Assembly: GCF_042659445.1 (NCBI RefSeq)
Contig: NZ_JBHSSR010000001.1
Source: Macrococcoides epidermidis
GTDB taxonomy: Bacteria; Bacillota; Bacilli; Staphylococcales; Staphylococcaceae
Length of the DNA stretch: 64,000 bases
Strand: one strand, 5' to 3'
In this document: positions 15,997-24,887 of the stretch, piece after piece
Position numbering within the stretch: the first letter of the stretch is position 1
Layout of the letters: each line of letters opens with the position of its first letter
Position numbers and translations under genes: made by a program
The notes under the pieces: model-generated
What the model saw: only the letters and a program-made list of their open reading frames with translations
What the model was told of the DNA's origin: nothing
The model's database searches: none

Positions 15997-16971
15997 TTGA
16001 AATTATACAAAAAGTTATTATTCATTTCAATAGCATTATTACTACTTGTAGTTCCATTTAAAAATGCTGACGCTGTTACTGAAGAAGCCTGGTCTGAAGC
16101 TGTTACTGTTTACGGTGCTGCCCTTGAACAAAATAGTGATCTGCAAAGTAAAACTAAATCATTACTCGGCACAGATGATAGTGATAAGACAACATATGTC
16201 CATGCTGCAGATTTAACAAAATATTTAGGCTTACAATCTAACGATAGTGTTTTAAAATCTAGTATTCGAATCAAAAAATTATCAGCTGGATCTGGTCTTT
16301 CTTTAAATATAAACCAATCAGCAGGTAAAATCACTAAAATTACCGAAGATACTTACAAAAATGCATTACTCACTGCTGGTGTAACGGATGCTGAAGTTAC
16401 GATTGCAGCAGCAGAAGATGTTACTGGTGAAAGTGCGTTAGCTGGTGTATATAAAGCATTTGAAGCTCAAGGCGAAACAATTGACACTGCACAGACGCAA
16501 GCCGCTCAAAATGAATTGAATTCAATTTCAAATATTAATGCAGAAAATGCCGGCAAAGAAGGGTTCTCTCAAGAACAATTAAATAAAGCAATCGCCGAAG
16601 CTAAAGCGGAAATTGCCAAGCAAGGTGCTAACTTAAATACGACTGAAATTAAAAATATCGTTGTACAGAAGATTGAAAACAATGGACTGAATAACATTAT
16701 TTCTGACAACCAAATTAACATCATCGTTAACTTCATTAATAATGCACAAAATTCTGGTGTATTCAGTGGAGAAAATAAAGATAAGTTTATCAATGGTGCA
16801 AAAGACTATGTCAATGAGATTAAAAATTCAGATGGCTTTAAACAAGCTACTGATAAAGCAAAAGATATGGGGAAAAGTATCCAGGATTCTCTTGAAAAAG
16901 AAGGCGTATGGGATAAATTTATGAACTTTATTCAATCCATTATCGATGCAATTATGGGATTATTTAAATAA
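15997..16971 (+). CDS. Secreted DUF1002 protein (YpuA-like)
   Basis: The 324-residue protein has a typical Sec signal peptide (residues 1-26, ending KNADA) and an exported domain of the DUF1002 family (Bacillus YpuA and relatives), with unknown function. The central part is Ala-rich and helical (EGFSQEQLNKAIAEAKAEIA). The C-terminus ends with the hydrophobic FMNFIQSIIDAIMGLFK, an amphipathic tail that might touch the membrane. Translation starts at TTG: GGAGGG lies 6 nt upstream and the signal peptide begins there. The gene is divergent from glcT. Confidence 0.8.
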   Translation: MKLYKKLLFISIALLLLVVPFKNADAVTEEAWSEAVTVYGAALEQNSDLQSKTKSLLGTDDSDKTTYVHAADLTKYLGLQSNDSVLKSSIRIKKLSAGSGLSLNINQSAGKITKITEDTYKNALLTAGVTDAEVTIAAAEDVTGESALAGVYKAFEAQGETIDTAQTQAAQNELNSISNINAENAGKEGFSQEQLNKAIAEAKAEIAKQGANLNTTEIKNIVVQKIENNGLNNIISDNQINIIVNFINNAQNSGVFSGENKDKFINGAKDYVNEIKNSDGFKQATDKAKDMGKSIQDSLEKEGVWDKFMNFIQSIIDAIMGLFK

Positions 16972-16977
16972 TGTTAT

Positions 16978-17022
16978 ATAAAAAGAATCAGCGGATGATT
17001 TCATTCGCTGATTCTTTTTGTC
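16978..17022. terminator. Bidirectional terminator
   Basis: A 15-bp stem (agaatcagcggatga / tcattcgctgattct, one G-U pair) is flanked by A and T runs. It serves the DUF1002 gene and the convergent alsT. Confidence 0.85.
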
Positions 17023-17047
17023 TTTATTTAGAAAATTGTTTTACTAT

Positions 17048-18553
17048 TTAATTTTTTTTAATCTCTTTCGTTTCTAGATTATCCTGTTCAGGATGATATT
17101 CGTAAGGATTCTCTCCCCATGTTTCAACAGATGATAAATCTGCTTTAACATGTTTTGTCTTAAACACTGGATTTAAACCTTTTTTGCGTTGTTCTCCGTA
17201 ATCTTTTGCAACTTCGAATACAACATGTGCTAATCCAATGATTGCTGTAATATTTAAGATGGCCATTAATCCCATAAATAAATCAGCTGTAGACCAAACT
17301 GTTTCAACTTTAATAACAGCTCCGAAAAATACCATGAGTACTACTAACAATCTGAAGATAAACATTACTGTTTTATTTGTTGTCAAATATTCGATGTTTG
17401 ATTGTCCATAATAGTAATTACCTAACACAGATGAATATGCAAATAAAAATACTGCAATCGTTAAAAATACTCCGCCAAATGAACCGATATGACTGTTTAA
17501 AGCTGCTTGAGTAACTTCAATCCCTTGAGGTGCTTTCTCACCAAACTCTAAACCACCATATAATAAAATCATTATTGCAGTAGCCGTACATACTAGCATC
17601 GTATCAAAGAATACACCAAGGGATTGTATTAACCCTTGTTTAACCGGATGACTTACTGCTGCAGTAGCTGCAGCATTTGGAGCAGAACCCATACCTGCTT
17701 CATTTGAGAATAATCCACGTTTAATACCTTGCATGATGGTAAATCCTAAAGCACCACCAAATGCTGGTTCTAAACCGAATGCACCTTTTACGATTTGCAT
17801 AAGCATCGGTATAACGTCACCTATATGTGTGATTAATACAAACAATACGATAACGATATAAAGAATCGCCATTAAAGGAACAATTGCTGTTGACACGTTA
17901 GCAATCCAACGTACGCCACCAAAGATTACAAGTGCCGTAATCACAGCCAGGATGATTCCTGTCCAGAATGGATCAAAATTATATTGTTCTTTAAAACTTG
18001 CAGCAATCGTATTTGATTGTACCGTATTAAAGACAAAAGCAAATGTTGCGGTAATAAGTATTGCAAATGTTGTACCTAACCATTTTTGACCTAATCCATG
18101 TTCCATATAGTAAGCTGGTCCCCCGCGGAAACCACCTTTTTCATCTTTAACTTTATATACTTGCGCGAGTGTCGCTTCAAAAAATGCACTTGCAGCACCA
18201 AAGAATGCAATGACCCACATCCAGAAAACTGCACCTGGACCCCCTAAGACAATTGCAGTTGCAACACCAGCGATATTACCAGTACCTACTCGGCTTGCTG
18301 CACTTATAGCAAAAGCCTGAAAAGATGAAATACCTTTTTTCCCATCTTCGAGTGTTTCAGGTTTCTCACCGATTACCCTAAACATTTCAGGTAACCATCT
18401 AAACTGAACAAATCTTGAACTTAAACTAAAGAAGAATCCAGCAAGTAATAATAAACCGATTAAAAATTCAGTCCATATTAAATCATTACCAGCAGTGACA
18501 ATCGATTTAAACCACTCTGGTATCATTGCATCAAAATCAACATTCGAAAACAT
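17048..18553 (-). CDS. alsT: Alanine/glutamine:sodium symporter, AGCS family
   Basis: The 501-residue protein has about 11 membrane spans and the family signature AASRVGTGNIAGVATAIVLGGPGAVFW around residues 85-112. Other hallmarks are GGPAYYMEHGL and GLFSNEAGMGSAPNAAATA. AGCS proteins take up alanine, glycine or glutamine with sodium or protons. The locus next to parC is where S. aureus carries alsT, which has been linked to glutamine uptake. The C-terminal 40 residues are hydrophilic. The start follows GGAGG. Which amino acid is preferred cannot be told. Confidence 0.88.
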   Translation of the reverse strand: MFSNVDFDAMIPEWFKSIVTAGNDLIWTEFLIGLLLLAGFFFSLSSRFVQFRWLPEMFRVIGEKPETLEDGKKGISSFQAFAISAASRVGTGNIAGVATAIVLGGPGAVFWMWVIAFFGAASAFFEATLAQVYKVKDEKGGFRGGPAYYMEHGLGQKWLGTTFAILITATFAFVFNTVQSNTIAASFKEQYNFDPFWTGIILAVITALVIFGGVRWIANVSTAIVPLMAILYIVIVLFVLITHIGDVIPMLMQIVKGAFGLEPAFGGALGFTIMQGIKRGLFSNEAGMGSAPNAAATAAVSHPVKQGLIQSLGVFFDTMLVCTATAIMILLYGGLEFGEKAPQGIEVTQAALNSHIGSFGGVFLTIAVFLFAYSSVLGNYYYGQSNIEYLTTNKTVMFIFRLLVVLMVFFGAVIKVETVWSTADLFMGLMAILNITAIIGLAHVVFEVAKDYGEQRKKGLNPVFKTKHVKADLSSVETWGENPYEYHPEQDNLETKEIKKN

Positions 18554-18701
18554 ATAAAACCTCCATATTCTTTAATAAAAATAATACAAAGTTCATTTTA
18601 TCATAGAATATGAAGGTTTCAATTTTTATTTTTTTATATATAAATTTATTTATTATATATTAATAAGCTATCAAACAATATTTAACCGTAAAATTTAATA
18701 C

Positions 18702-21113
18702 TTACTCATCAGCAATCATAAGATTAAATGCATCAATCTGTCCAAATTCTTTTTCATCTACGATAAAGCTACCGTTTGTATATCGATCAGCATTACGTAT
18801 TGTTTTTGTATTAGACTGATATGTTTCATTTGAAGCAGATAATGTAAAGTTTAAATCATCGGTTATGATATATGCATTAACTACTTTATGCGGATTAGAT
18901 TTGAGCTCTTTTAAGATAACAACGCCTCTATTCGCTCGCTTACTTTCTTCAAATAAATCTATTTTCATCTTTTTCATTGCCCCACGTTGCGTCGCAATAA
19001 TAAGATCACTCTCCGGATAAAGAATTTCAGTTGAAACAACTTTATCATTATCTTTGAGATTAATTGATTTTACGCCCGCAGCTTTAATACCAATATTATT
19101 GATTTCAGCTAAGGAATAATGTAATGCAAAACCATTTTGAGTAACTACAAGTATATGTTCTTCACCTGTGATAGATTGTACAGTAATTACCTGATCATCA
19201 TCTTTTAACTTCATACAGACAATCGGTCTTGAATAACGTGTCACATTAAAATCATTAAGCAATGTCTTTTTAATCATTCCATTTTGTGTCGCTATCATTA
19301 TACTTTGTTCCTGATTAAAGTCAGTAACATTGATCATTCCTACAACATATTCATTTTGCGTGAGTGGGACAATTTGTGATAAATGTGTACCAAGTTCCTT
19401 CCATTTCACATCAGGTAACTGATGAACTGGTATGTAGATATAGTGCCCTAAGTTTGTAAACACAAGCAGTACATCCTGCAGATTACTCTCTTTATAATCA
19501 AGTATTGAATCTCCTTCTTTAGTTCCGAGTTCATTTAATCCACTTGCTCCAAAACTTCTTGGTGAAGTACGTTTAATATAACCGTCTTTCGTAATACTTA
19601 CAATTGCTTCTTCGCTAGGAATTAAAATCTCTTTAGAAATCTTAATTTCCTGAATCTTGTCTTCAATAGTACTTAATCTAGGTTCACTAAAGTCTTTTTG
19701 TACAGCTTTAAGTTCACGTTTAATCACCGACATTAAGTGCTTTTTATCGTTAAGGATTTTTTCAAGCTTTTCTAAAGTTGCCTTTAATTCATCATGTTCA
19801 TTTTCTAATTGCACGATATCCGTATTCGTTAAACGATATAACTGTAACATCACAATGGCTTCAGCTTGTGCTTCTGTAAAGTCATATTTAGTTTTTAAAT
19901 TTTCTTTTGCATCGCTTTTGTTTTTAGACTGACGAATCGTTTCAATCACTTCATCTAAAATCGACAATGCTTTAATGAGACCTTCAACAATGTGCATTCG
20001 TTTTTTAGCCTGATCTAGCTCAAACTGACTACGACGTAAAATAACTTCCTGTTGATGCTTGATATAACTTTGTAGCATCGCTTTGACACCTAAAAGACTT
20101 GGGCGTCTGTCACTGATTGCTACCATATTAAAGTTATAGGCAACTTGTAAATCAGTATTTTTATATAAATAGTTTAATATACCTTCTGCATTAGCATCTT
20201 TCTTAAGCTCAACGGCAATTCTCAAACCATTTCTATCTGTTTCATCACGAACTTCAAGAATGCCTTCAATCTTCTTATCAGCTCTTAATTCATCAATACG
20301 TTTAACAAGCGTACTTTTATTCACTTCAAAAGGAATTTCAGTAATAACAATCTCTTCTCTGCCGCCACGTAATTTTTCAATCTCAACTTTACCACGTACA
20401 ATCGCTTTACCTTTACCCGTTTCATATGCTTGTTTTATACCTGACTTACCTTGAATAATACCACCTGTCGGAAAATCTGGTCCTGGCATGACTGTCATAA
20501 TTTCTTCAGTAGTAACATTAGGATTATCGATGATCATTAATGTGGCATCGATTACTTCACTCAAATTATGTGGTGGTATATCAGTGGCATAACCTGCAGA
20601 GATACCTGTTGACCCATTGACTAATAGATTAGGATAATTTGCAGGTAGCACCATAGGCTCCATTGCAGTATCATCAAAGTTTTGTACCCAATCAACAGTA
20701 TCCTGATTAATATTACGTAATAATACACTGGCAAGTTTAGATAATTTTGCTTCTGTATAACGCATTGCTGCAGGAGGATCATTATCGATGCTACCGTTAT
20801 TACCGTGCATTTCAACGAGTACGTGACGTAATTTCCAGTCCTGACTCATACGGACCATGGCATCATATACTGAAGTATCACCATGTGGGTGATAATTACC
20901 GATAACGTTACCTACTGTTTTAGCACTTTTTCTGAAGTTCTTATCATAAGTATTACCTTCAGCATGCATCGCAAATAAAATACGACGTTGTACTGGTTTT
21001 AGGCCGTCTCTGACATCTGGTATTGCACGATCCTGAATTATATATTTACTATAGCGTCCAAATCGATCACCTATAACATCTTCTAAAGGTAAGCTTTGTA
21101 TATTTTCCTGCAT
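18702..21113 (-). CDS. parC: DNA topoisomerase IV subunit A
   Basis: The 803-residue GrlA/ParC breaks and rejoins DNA to decatenate daughter chromosomes. The catalytic Tyr119 lies in AAMRYTEAKL. The quinolone-determining stretch reads HPHGDTSVYDAM at 75-86, giving Thr80 and Asp84 where S. aureus has Ser80 and Glu84. The C-terminal part holds beta-pinwheel repeats (for example GAMKKMKIDLFEE). Its ATG overlaps the parE stop as TAATG, so the two subunits are translationally coupled. I see no clear hairpin after the stop. Confidence 0.96.
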   Translation of the reverse strand: MQENIQSLPLEDVIGDRFGRYSKYIIQDRAIPDVRDGLKPVQRRILFAMHAEGNTYDKNFRKSAKTVGNVIGNYHPHGDTSVYDAMVRMSQDWKLRHVLVEMHGNNGSIDNDPPAAMRYTEAKLSKLASVLLRNINQDTVDWVQNFDDTAMEPMVLPANYPNLLVNGSTGISAGYATDIPPHNLSEVIDATLMIIDNPNVTTEEIMTVMPGPDFPTGGIIQGKSGIKQAYETGKGKAIVRGKVEIEKLRGGREEIVITEIPFEVNKSTLVKRIDELRADKKIEGILEVRDETDRNGLRIAVELKKDANAEGILNYLYKNTDLQVAYNFNMVAISDRRPSLLGVKAMLQSYIKHQQEVILRRSQFELDQAKKRMHIVEGLIKALSILDEVIETIRQSKNKSDAKENLKTKYDFTEAQAEAIVMLQLYRLTNTDIVQLENEHDELKATLEKLEKILNDKKHLMSVIKRELKAVQKDFSEPRLSTIEDKIQEIKISKEILIPSEEAIVSITKDGYIKRTSPRSFGASGLNELGTKEGDSILDYKESNLQDVLLVFTNLGHYIYIPVHQLPDVKWKELGTHLSQIVPLTQNEYVVGMINVTDFNQEQSIMIATQNGMIKKTLLNDFNVTRYSRPIVCMKLKDDDQVITVQSITGEEHILVVTQNGFALHYSLAEINNIGIKAAGVKSINLKDNDKVVSTEILYPESDLIIATQRGAMKKMKIDLFEESKRANRGVVILKELKSNPHKVVNAYIITDDLNFTLSASNETYQSNTKTIRNADRYTNGSFIVDEKEFGQIDAFNLMIADE

Positions 21114-23131
21114 TACGCTATACCTCCTTCAGATAAATCTACATCTTTAATCACAGCAACATCCTCTTCTTCTTCAAGTAACAATAACTCATCACTTTCA
21201 AGTATACTGGCATCTTCCTGCATACCAAATTCAACATTTTGTTCAATCCAGTCACGTCGTGGCTCAACTTTATCACCCATTAATGTTGATACACGTTTGG
21301 CACTTCTTAGTTCATCATCTATTTCAACACGAATTAATGTGCGCGTTTCAGGATTCATCGTTGTATCCCAAAGCTGATCGGCATTCATTTCACCTAAACC
21401 TTTATATCGCTGTAAAATAAATCCTTTACCTACTTTTTTCTGTACATCTTTTAATTCATCGTCCGTCCATGCATATTCAATCACTTCTGTTTTACCTTTA
21501 CCTTTTGAAACTTTATATAAAGGTGGTAACGCTATATAAACTTTTCCTGCTTCAATAAGCGGGCGCATATATTTAAAGAAGAATGTAAGTAATAATACCT
21601 GGATATGTGCACCATCTGTATCTGCATCTGTCATGATAATCACTTTATTGTAATTGCTATCTTCAATATTAAAGTCGTTGCCGACACCGGCACCGATCGT
21701 ATGAATAATCGTACTGATCTCTTCATTCTTTAATATATCTTCAAGCTTAGCTTTCTCTGTATTAATGACTTTACCACGCAATGGCAGTATCGCTTGAAAT
21801 TTTCGATCGCGTCCTAGTTTAGCAGAACCGCCGGCAGAGTCACCCTCTACTAAATATAGTTCATTTTTCTCTGTATTTTTACTTTGAGCAGGTGTTAATT
21901 TACCTGACAATAATGTTTCTTTACGCTTATTTTTCTTACCATTTCTAGCCTCTTCACGTGCTTTGCGTGCAGCATTCCTTGCTTGAGCTGCTTTTACAGC
22001 TTTTTTCACAAGTACCTGGCTCAGCTTACCATTCTCTTCAAAATAATACGGTAGCTGTTCAGCAAGCATCGCATCTACTGCACTTCTTGCTTCACTTGTC
22101 CCAAGCTTAGATTTCGTTTGACCTTCAAACTGTAAAAGATGTTCTGGAATCTTAACAGAGATAATCGCAGTCATACCTTCTCTAATATCATTACCGTCCA
22201 GATTTTTATCTTTTTGTTTTAATTCACCAATCTTTCTCGCATATTCATTAAATACACGCGTCATCGCTGTCTTCATACCAACTTCATGTGTCCCGCCATC
22301 TTTCGTACGTACGTTGTTAACAAATGAAAGTATCGTCTCTGAATACTGATCATTGTACTGGAAGGCAACTTCCACTTCAATCTCATTTGATGTACCGCTG
22401 AAATGCGCCACTTCATGTAAGGTTTCTTTACCTTCATTAACAAATTTCACGAAATCACTTAAGCCATCTTCAAAATAAAAATCATCGTGACGTTCCGGAA
22501 CTACACGATTATCCGTGATTGAAATATGTAAGTCTTTTAATAAAAATGCTGACTCACGTAGACGCTCGCTTAACGTTTCATAGTTAAATTTCGTCGTTTG
22601 CTTAAAAATTGAGGGATCCGGTTTAAATGTTACACGCGTTCCTGTTTTTTTTGATGTCCCTATTTCTTCTAAAGTAGTTACAGCCACACCACCACTTTCA
22701 AAACGTTGTTTAAAAATCTTACCATTATTATGAATCGTTACTTCTAACCATTCACTTAAAGCATTTACTACAGAGGCCCCTACACCGTGTAGACCACCTG
22801 TCGTTTTATATCCACCCTGTCCAAACTTACCTCCGGCATGCAATACAGTAAAAATTACTTCAGGTGTCGGTTTACCTGTCTTATGCAGACCTGTCGGCAT
22901 CCCACGCCCATTATCTGTTACTGTTACAGAATCATCTTCATTCAATATCACATCTATTTTATTACCATGACCATTTAACGCTTCATCGATAGAATTATCT
23001 AAAATTTCATATACAAGATGATGAAGCCCTCTTGTGTCAGTAGAACCGATATACATACCAGGTCTTTTTCTAACTGCTTCTAAACCTTCTAAAACTTGTA
23101 TCGATTCATCATTATATTGATTTTTCGGCAA
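21113..23131 (-). CDS. parE: DNA topoisomerase IV subunit B
   Basis: The 672-residue ATPase subunit has a GHKL domain at the N-terminus (EILDNSIDEALNGHG, then GRGMPTG and GGLHGVGASVVNAL) and a TOPRIM domain with LYLVEGDSAGGSAK and DADTDGAHI. The longest frame starts at 23179, but no binding site is present there. A TTG at 23131 follows AGGGGGT with 6-nt spacing and gives the expected start PKNQYNDESIQVLEGLEAVR, so I use it. A near-consensus LexA box lies 15 nt upstream, which suggests SOS control of the parE-parC pair. Confidence 0.95.
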   Translation of the reverse strand: MPKNQYNDESIQVLEGLEAVRKRPGMYIGSTDTRGLHHLVYEILDNSIDEALNGHGNKIDVILNEDDSVTVTDNGRGMPTGLHKTGKPTPEVIFTVLHAGGKFGQGGYKTTGGLHGVGASVVNALSEWLEVTIHNNGKIFKQRFESGGVAVTTLEEIGTSKKTGTRVTFKPDPSIFKQTTKFNYETLSERLRESAFLLKDLHISITDNRVVPERHDDFYFEDGLSDFVKFVNEGKETLHEVAHFSGTSNEIEVEVAFQYNDQYSETILSFVNNVRTKDGGTHEVGMKTAMTRVFNEYARKIGELKQKDKNLDGNDIREGMTAIISVKIPEHLLQFEGQTKSKLGTSEARSAVDAMLAEQLPYYFEENGKLSQVLVKKAVKAAQARNAARKAREEARNGKKNKRKETLLSGKLTPAQSKNTEKNELYLVEGDSAGGSAKLGRDRKFQAILPLRGKVINTEKAKLEDILKNEEISTIIHTIGAGVGNDFNIEDSNYNKVIIMTDADTDGAHIQVLLLTFFFKYMRPLIEAGKVYIALPPLYKVSKGKGKTEVIEYAWTDDELKDVQKKVGKGFILQRYKGLGEMNADQLWDTTMNPETRTLIRVEIDDELRSAKRVSTLMGDKVEPRRDWIEQNVEFGMQEDASILESDELLLLEEEEDVAVIKDVDLSEGGIA

Positions 23132-23438
23132 AATATTACCCCCTACAAACATACGTTCGTTTAATTTATACACATTCACTATTTTATCTAATCCCTATAT
23201 TTTTGCAAGTATTTATACAAAAACATAAAAGTTTACATAATATATTTATAGTAGTAAATAGTTGTGCTCTATTCAACTTTATCATAAACATTATAAAAAC
23301 GGTACGGGCTATCATAGATGAATTAAAATAATAGCGATGGAATTTCGATAATTATTTTCTATTTCATCTGAATAAGCTATAATAATAGTATGATTTTATG
23401 AATAACTATTAGTACCTGCTAATATAAGGAGAGATTTT
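23132..23438. other. Intergenic region between parE and plsY
   Basis: This 307-bp AT-rich gap holds the divergent promoters. For parE, a TTGCAA-N16-TAAAAT pair is visible on the minus strand (about 23180-23210), upstream of the LexA box. For plsY, a TATAAT lies at 23378-23383 with a poor -35. Nothing else coding was seen. Confidence 0.45.
23146..23159 (-). promoter_or_regulatory. LexA box at parE
   Basis: On the minus strand the site reads CGAACGTATGTTTG, 13 of 14 positions of the Gram-positive consensus CGAACRNRYGTTYC. It sits just upstream of the parE binding site, where LexA could block the start or the passage of RNA polymerase. Confidence 0.65.
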
Positions 23439-24026
23439 ATGGTTATCGCGATGATGTTAATCGCAGCATATTTAATCGGTAGTATCCCTACAGGATTAAT
23501 TATTGGTAAATTATTTTACAATATAGATATTAGACAACATGGCAGTGGGAATTTAGGTGCAACGAATACGTTTAGAATCCTCGGTAAGAAGGCAGGAATA
23601 TTCGTAACGATCTTTGATGTTTTAAAAGGTACGATACCCGCACTATTCCCAGTTATATTTAATCAGAATGTTCATCCCATTATCATTGGTGTTGCAGCAG
23701 TTATCGGCCATGTATATCCAATATACTTAAAATTTAAAGGTGGCAAAGCTGTTGCTACAAGTGCAGGTGTGATCCTTGGTACAAATCCGGTGCTATTCTT
23801 AATCATTGCTGTCATCTTCTTTAGTTTATTGTTTACAACGAAAATGGTGTCACTAACAAGTATGCTAACAAGTATCGCAAATTTTATCGGTTCACTATTT
23901 TTTGATGATAAAATTTTAATGGTTGTATCGTTTATCATTATGATTGTTATCATCGTTAGACATAAATCAAATATAGAACGTATCATGAACGGTTCAGAAC
24001 CTAAAATAAATTATAAGAAGAAGTGA
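23439..24026 (+). CDS. plsY: Glycerol-3-phosphate acyltransferase PlsY
   Basis: The 195-residue membrane enzyme transfers the acyl group from acyl-phosphate to glycerol-3-phosphate, the first step of phospholipid synthesis. The three PlsY motifs are visible: GSIPTGLIIGK (residues 14-24), then HGSGNLGATNTFRILGKKAG, and KFKGGKAVATSAGV with the phosphate-binding glycines. About five membrane spans are predicted. It is divergent from parE as in S. aureus. A HesB-like gene follows and nearly overlaps. The start follows AAGGAGAG. Confidence 0.94.
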   Translation: MVIAMMLIAAYLIGSIPTGLIIGKLFYNIDIRQHGSGNLGATNTFRILGKKAGIFVTIFDVLKGTIPALFPVIFNQNVHPIIIGVAAVIGHVYPIYLKFKGGKAVATSAGVILGTNPVLFLIIAVIFFSLLFTTKMVSLTSMLTSIANFIGSLFFDDKILMVVSFIIMIVIIVRHKSNIERIMNGSEPKINYKKK

Positions 24027-24034
24027 GGTTTATC

Positions 24035-24337
24035 ATGCAGATAAATTTAAATGATACAGCAGTTGAGTGGTTTAAATCAGAATTTGATTTCCCAGAAGGT
24101 TCAGGTTTAAAGTTTTTTATTCGTTATGGTGGCTCATTTCAATTAAAACAAGGCTATTCACCAGGATTTATGGTTGATAAACTACAAAATGTCGGCTATC
24201 AGGATGAAAAAGGTGGACTCGTCTACTTTGTTGAAGAAACGGATCTATGGTATTACAAAGATGACACGATGAATGTTGTGGCAGTAAATGATGAAATTAA
24301 GTATAGAATAGCTCCAAAAAAGCTGGGTCAATATTGA
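24035..24337 (+). CDS. HesB/IscA-like protein
   Basis: The 100-residue protein begins MQINLNDTAVEWFKSEFDFP and has the FFIRYGGSF...LKQGYSPGF layout of the HesB-like family found in Firmicutes. The cysteines that bind iron-sulfur clusters in true IscA/SufA proteins are absent, so a classical scaffold role is unlikely. A GTG at 24023 is in frame and overlaps the plsY stop, but the ATG at 24035 is better placed behind GTGAGG. It follows plsY closely and is probably in its operon. Confidence 0.75.
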   Translation: MQINLNDTAVEWFKSEFDFPEGSGLKFFIRYGGSFQLKQGYSPGFMVDKLQNVGYQDEKGGLVYFVEETDLWYYKDDTMNVVAVNDEIKYRIAPKKLGQY

Positions 24338-24357
24338 CCCGGCTACTTTTGTATATT
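24319..24357 (+). terminator. Terminator of the plsY operon
   Basis: The stem agctgggtcaa / ttgacccggct (G-U pairs) overlaps the stop codon and is followed by tacttttgtatatttt. Confidence 0.65.
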
Positions 24358-24786
24358 TTAAAGTTCACCCATTGCAACAAACTCCAGATACTTGGCATGC
24401 CACTCTGGATAATAGCGATCTAATCGTATTGGTCGATCGCTACCTTTTTTTAGTACGACATGTGTTGTTTGTCCTGTGGCAGCAATCTCCCCATTCTCTT
24501 TAATCACTTCGTAAGCATAGACAGTTTTTAACTTTGAATAAGCATGTATCCATGTTTTGATTGTTATCTTTTCAGGATAAGTAATTGAGCGTTTATATTT
24601 TACATTTACATCTAATACAGGTGAGATTAGATCATCTTTTTCCATATCTGCATAGCTGAATCCAGCTTTTGCAATAAAATCTGTTCGAGCAACTTCAAAC
24701 CATATTAAATAATTTGCATGATAAACGACATCCATTTTGTCTGTTTCTGCATAACGCACTTCTATTTCTTTTTCTGTATAATACAA
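24358..24786 (-). CDS. Acyl-CoA thioesterase, hot-dog fold (4HBT family)
   Basis: The 142-residue protein has the YbgC/4-hydroxybenzoyl-CoA thioesterase signature RYAETDKMDVVYHANYLIWF (about residues 11-30), with the catalytic Asp in the D.MDVVYHANY segment. It should hydrolyse an acyl-CoA thioester; the chain is unknown. The longest frame begins at a GTG at 24795 that lies inside the binding site AAGGTGG, so the TTG at 24786 is preferred. A perfect dyad resembling the FapR operator lies about 45 nt upstream, which would tie it to fatty-acid metabolism. Confidence 0.82.
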   Translation of the reverse strand: MYYTEKEIEVRYAETDKMDVVYHANYLIWFEVARTDFIAKAGFSYADMEKDDLISPVLDVNVKYKRSITYPEKITIKTWIHAYSKLKTVYAYEVIKENGEIAATGQTTHVVLKKGSDRPIRLDRYYPEWHAKYLEFVAMGEL

Positions 24787-24830
24787 ATTATCCACCTTCT
24801 TATAAATGATAACTCTATTGTACCAAATGT

Positions 24831-24847
24831 TTAGTACTTGGTACTAA
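24831..24847. promoter_or_regulatory. FapR-type operator candidate
   Basis: TTAGTAC-TTG-GTACTAA has perfect 7-bp arms and resembles the TTAGTACC-type inverted repeat bound by FapR, the malonyl-CoA-responsive repressor of lipid genes. It lies upstream of the thioesterase gene and touches the acnA terminator. Confidence 0.5.
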
Positions 24848-24882
24848 AAAAAGACCTATGAATTTTTAATTCATAGGTCAAT
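24846..24882 (-). terminator. Terminator of acnA
   Basis: The stem gacctatgaa / ttcataggtc has a 7-nt loop. The minus strand continues with a run of T after the stem. Confidence 0.8.
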
Positions 24883-24887
24883 TATTT

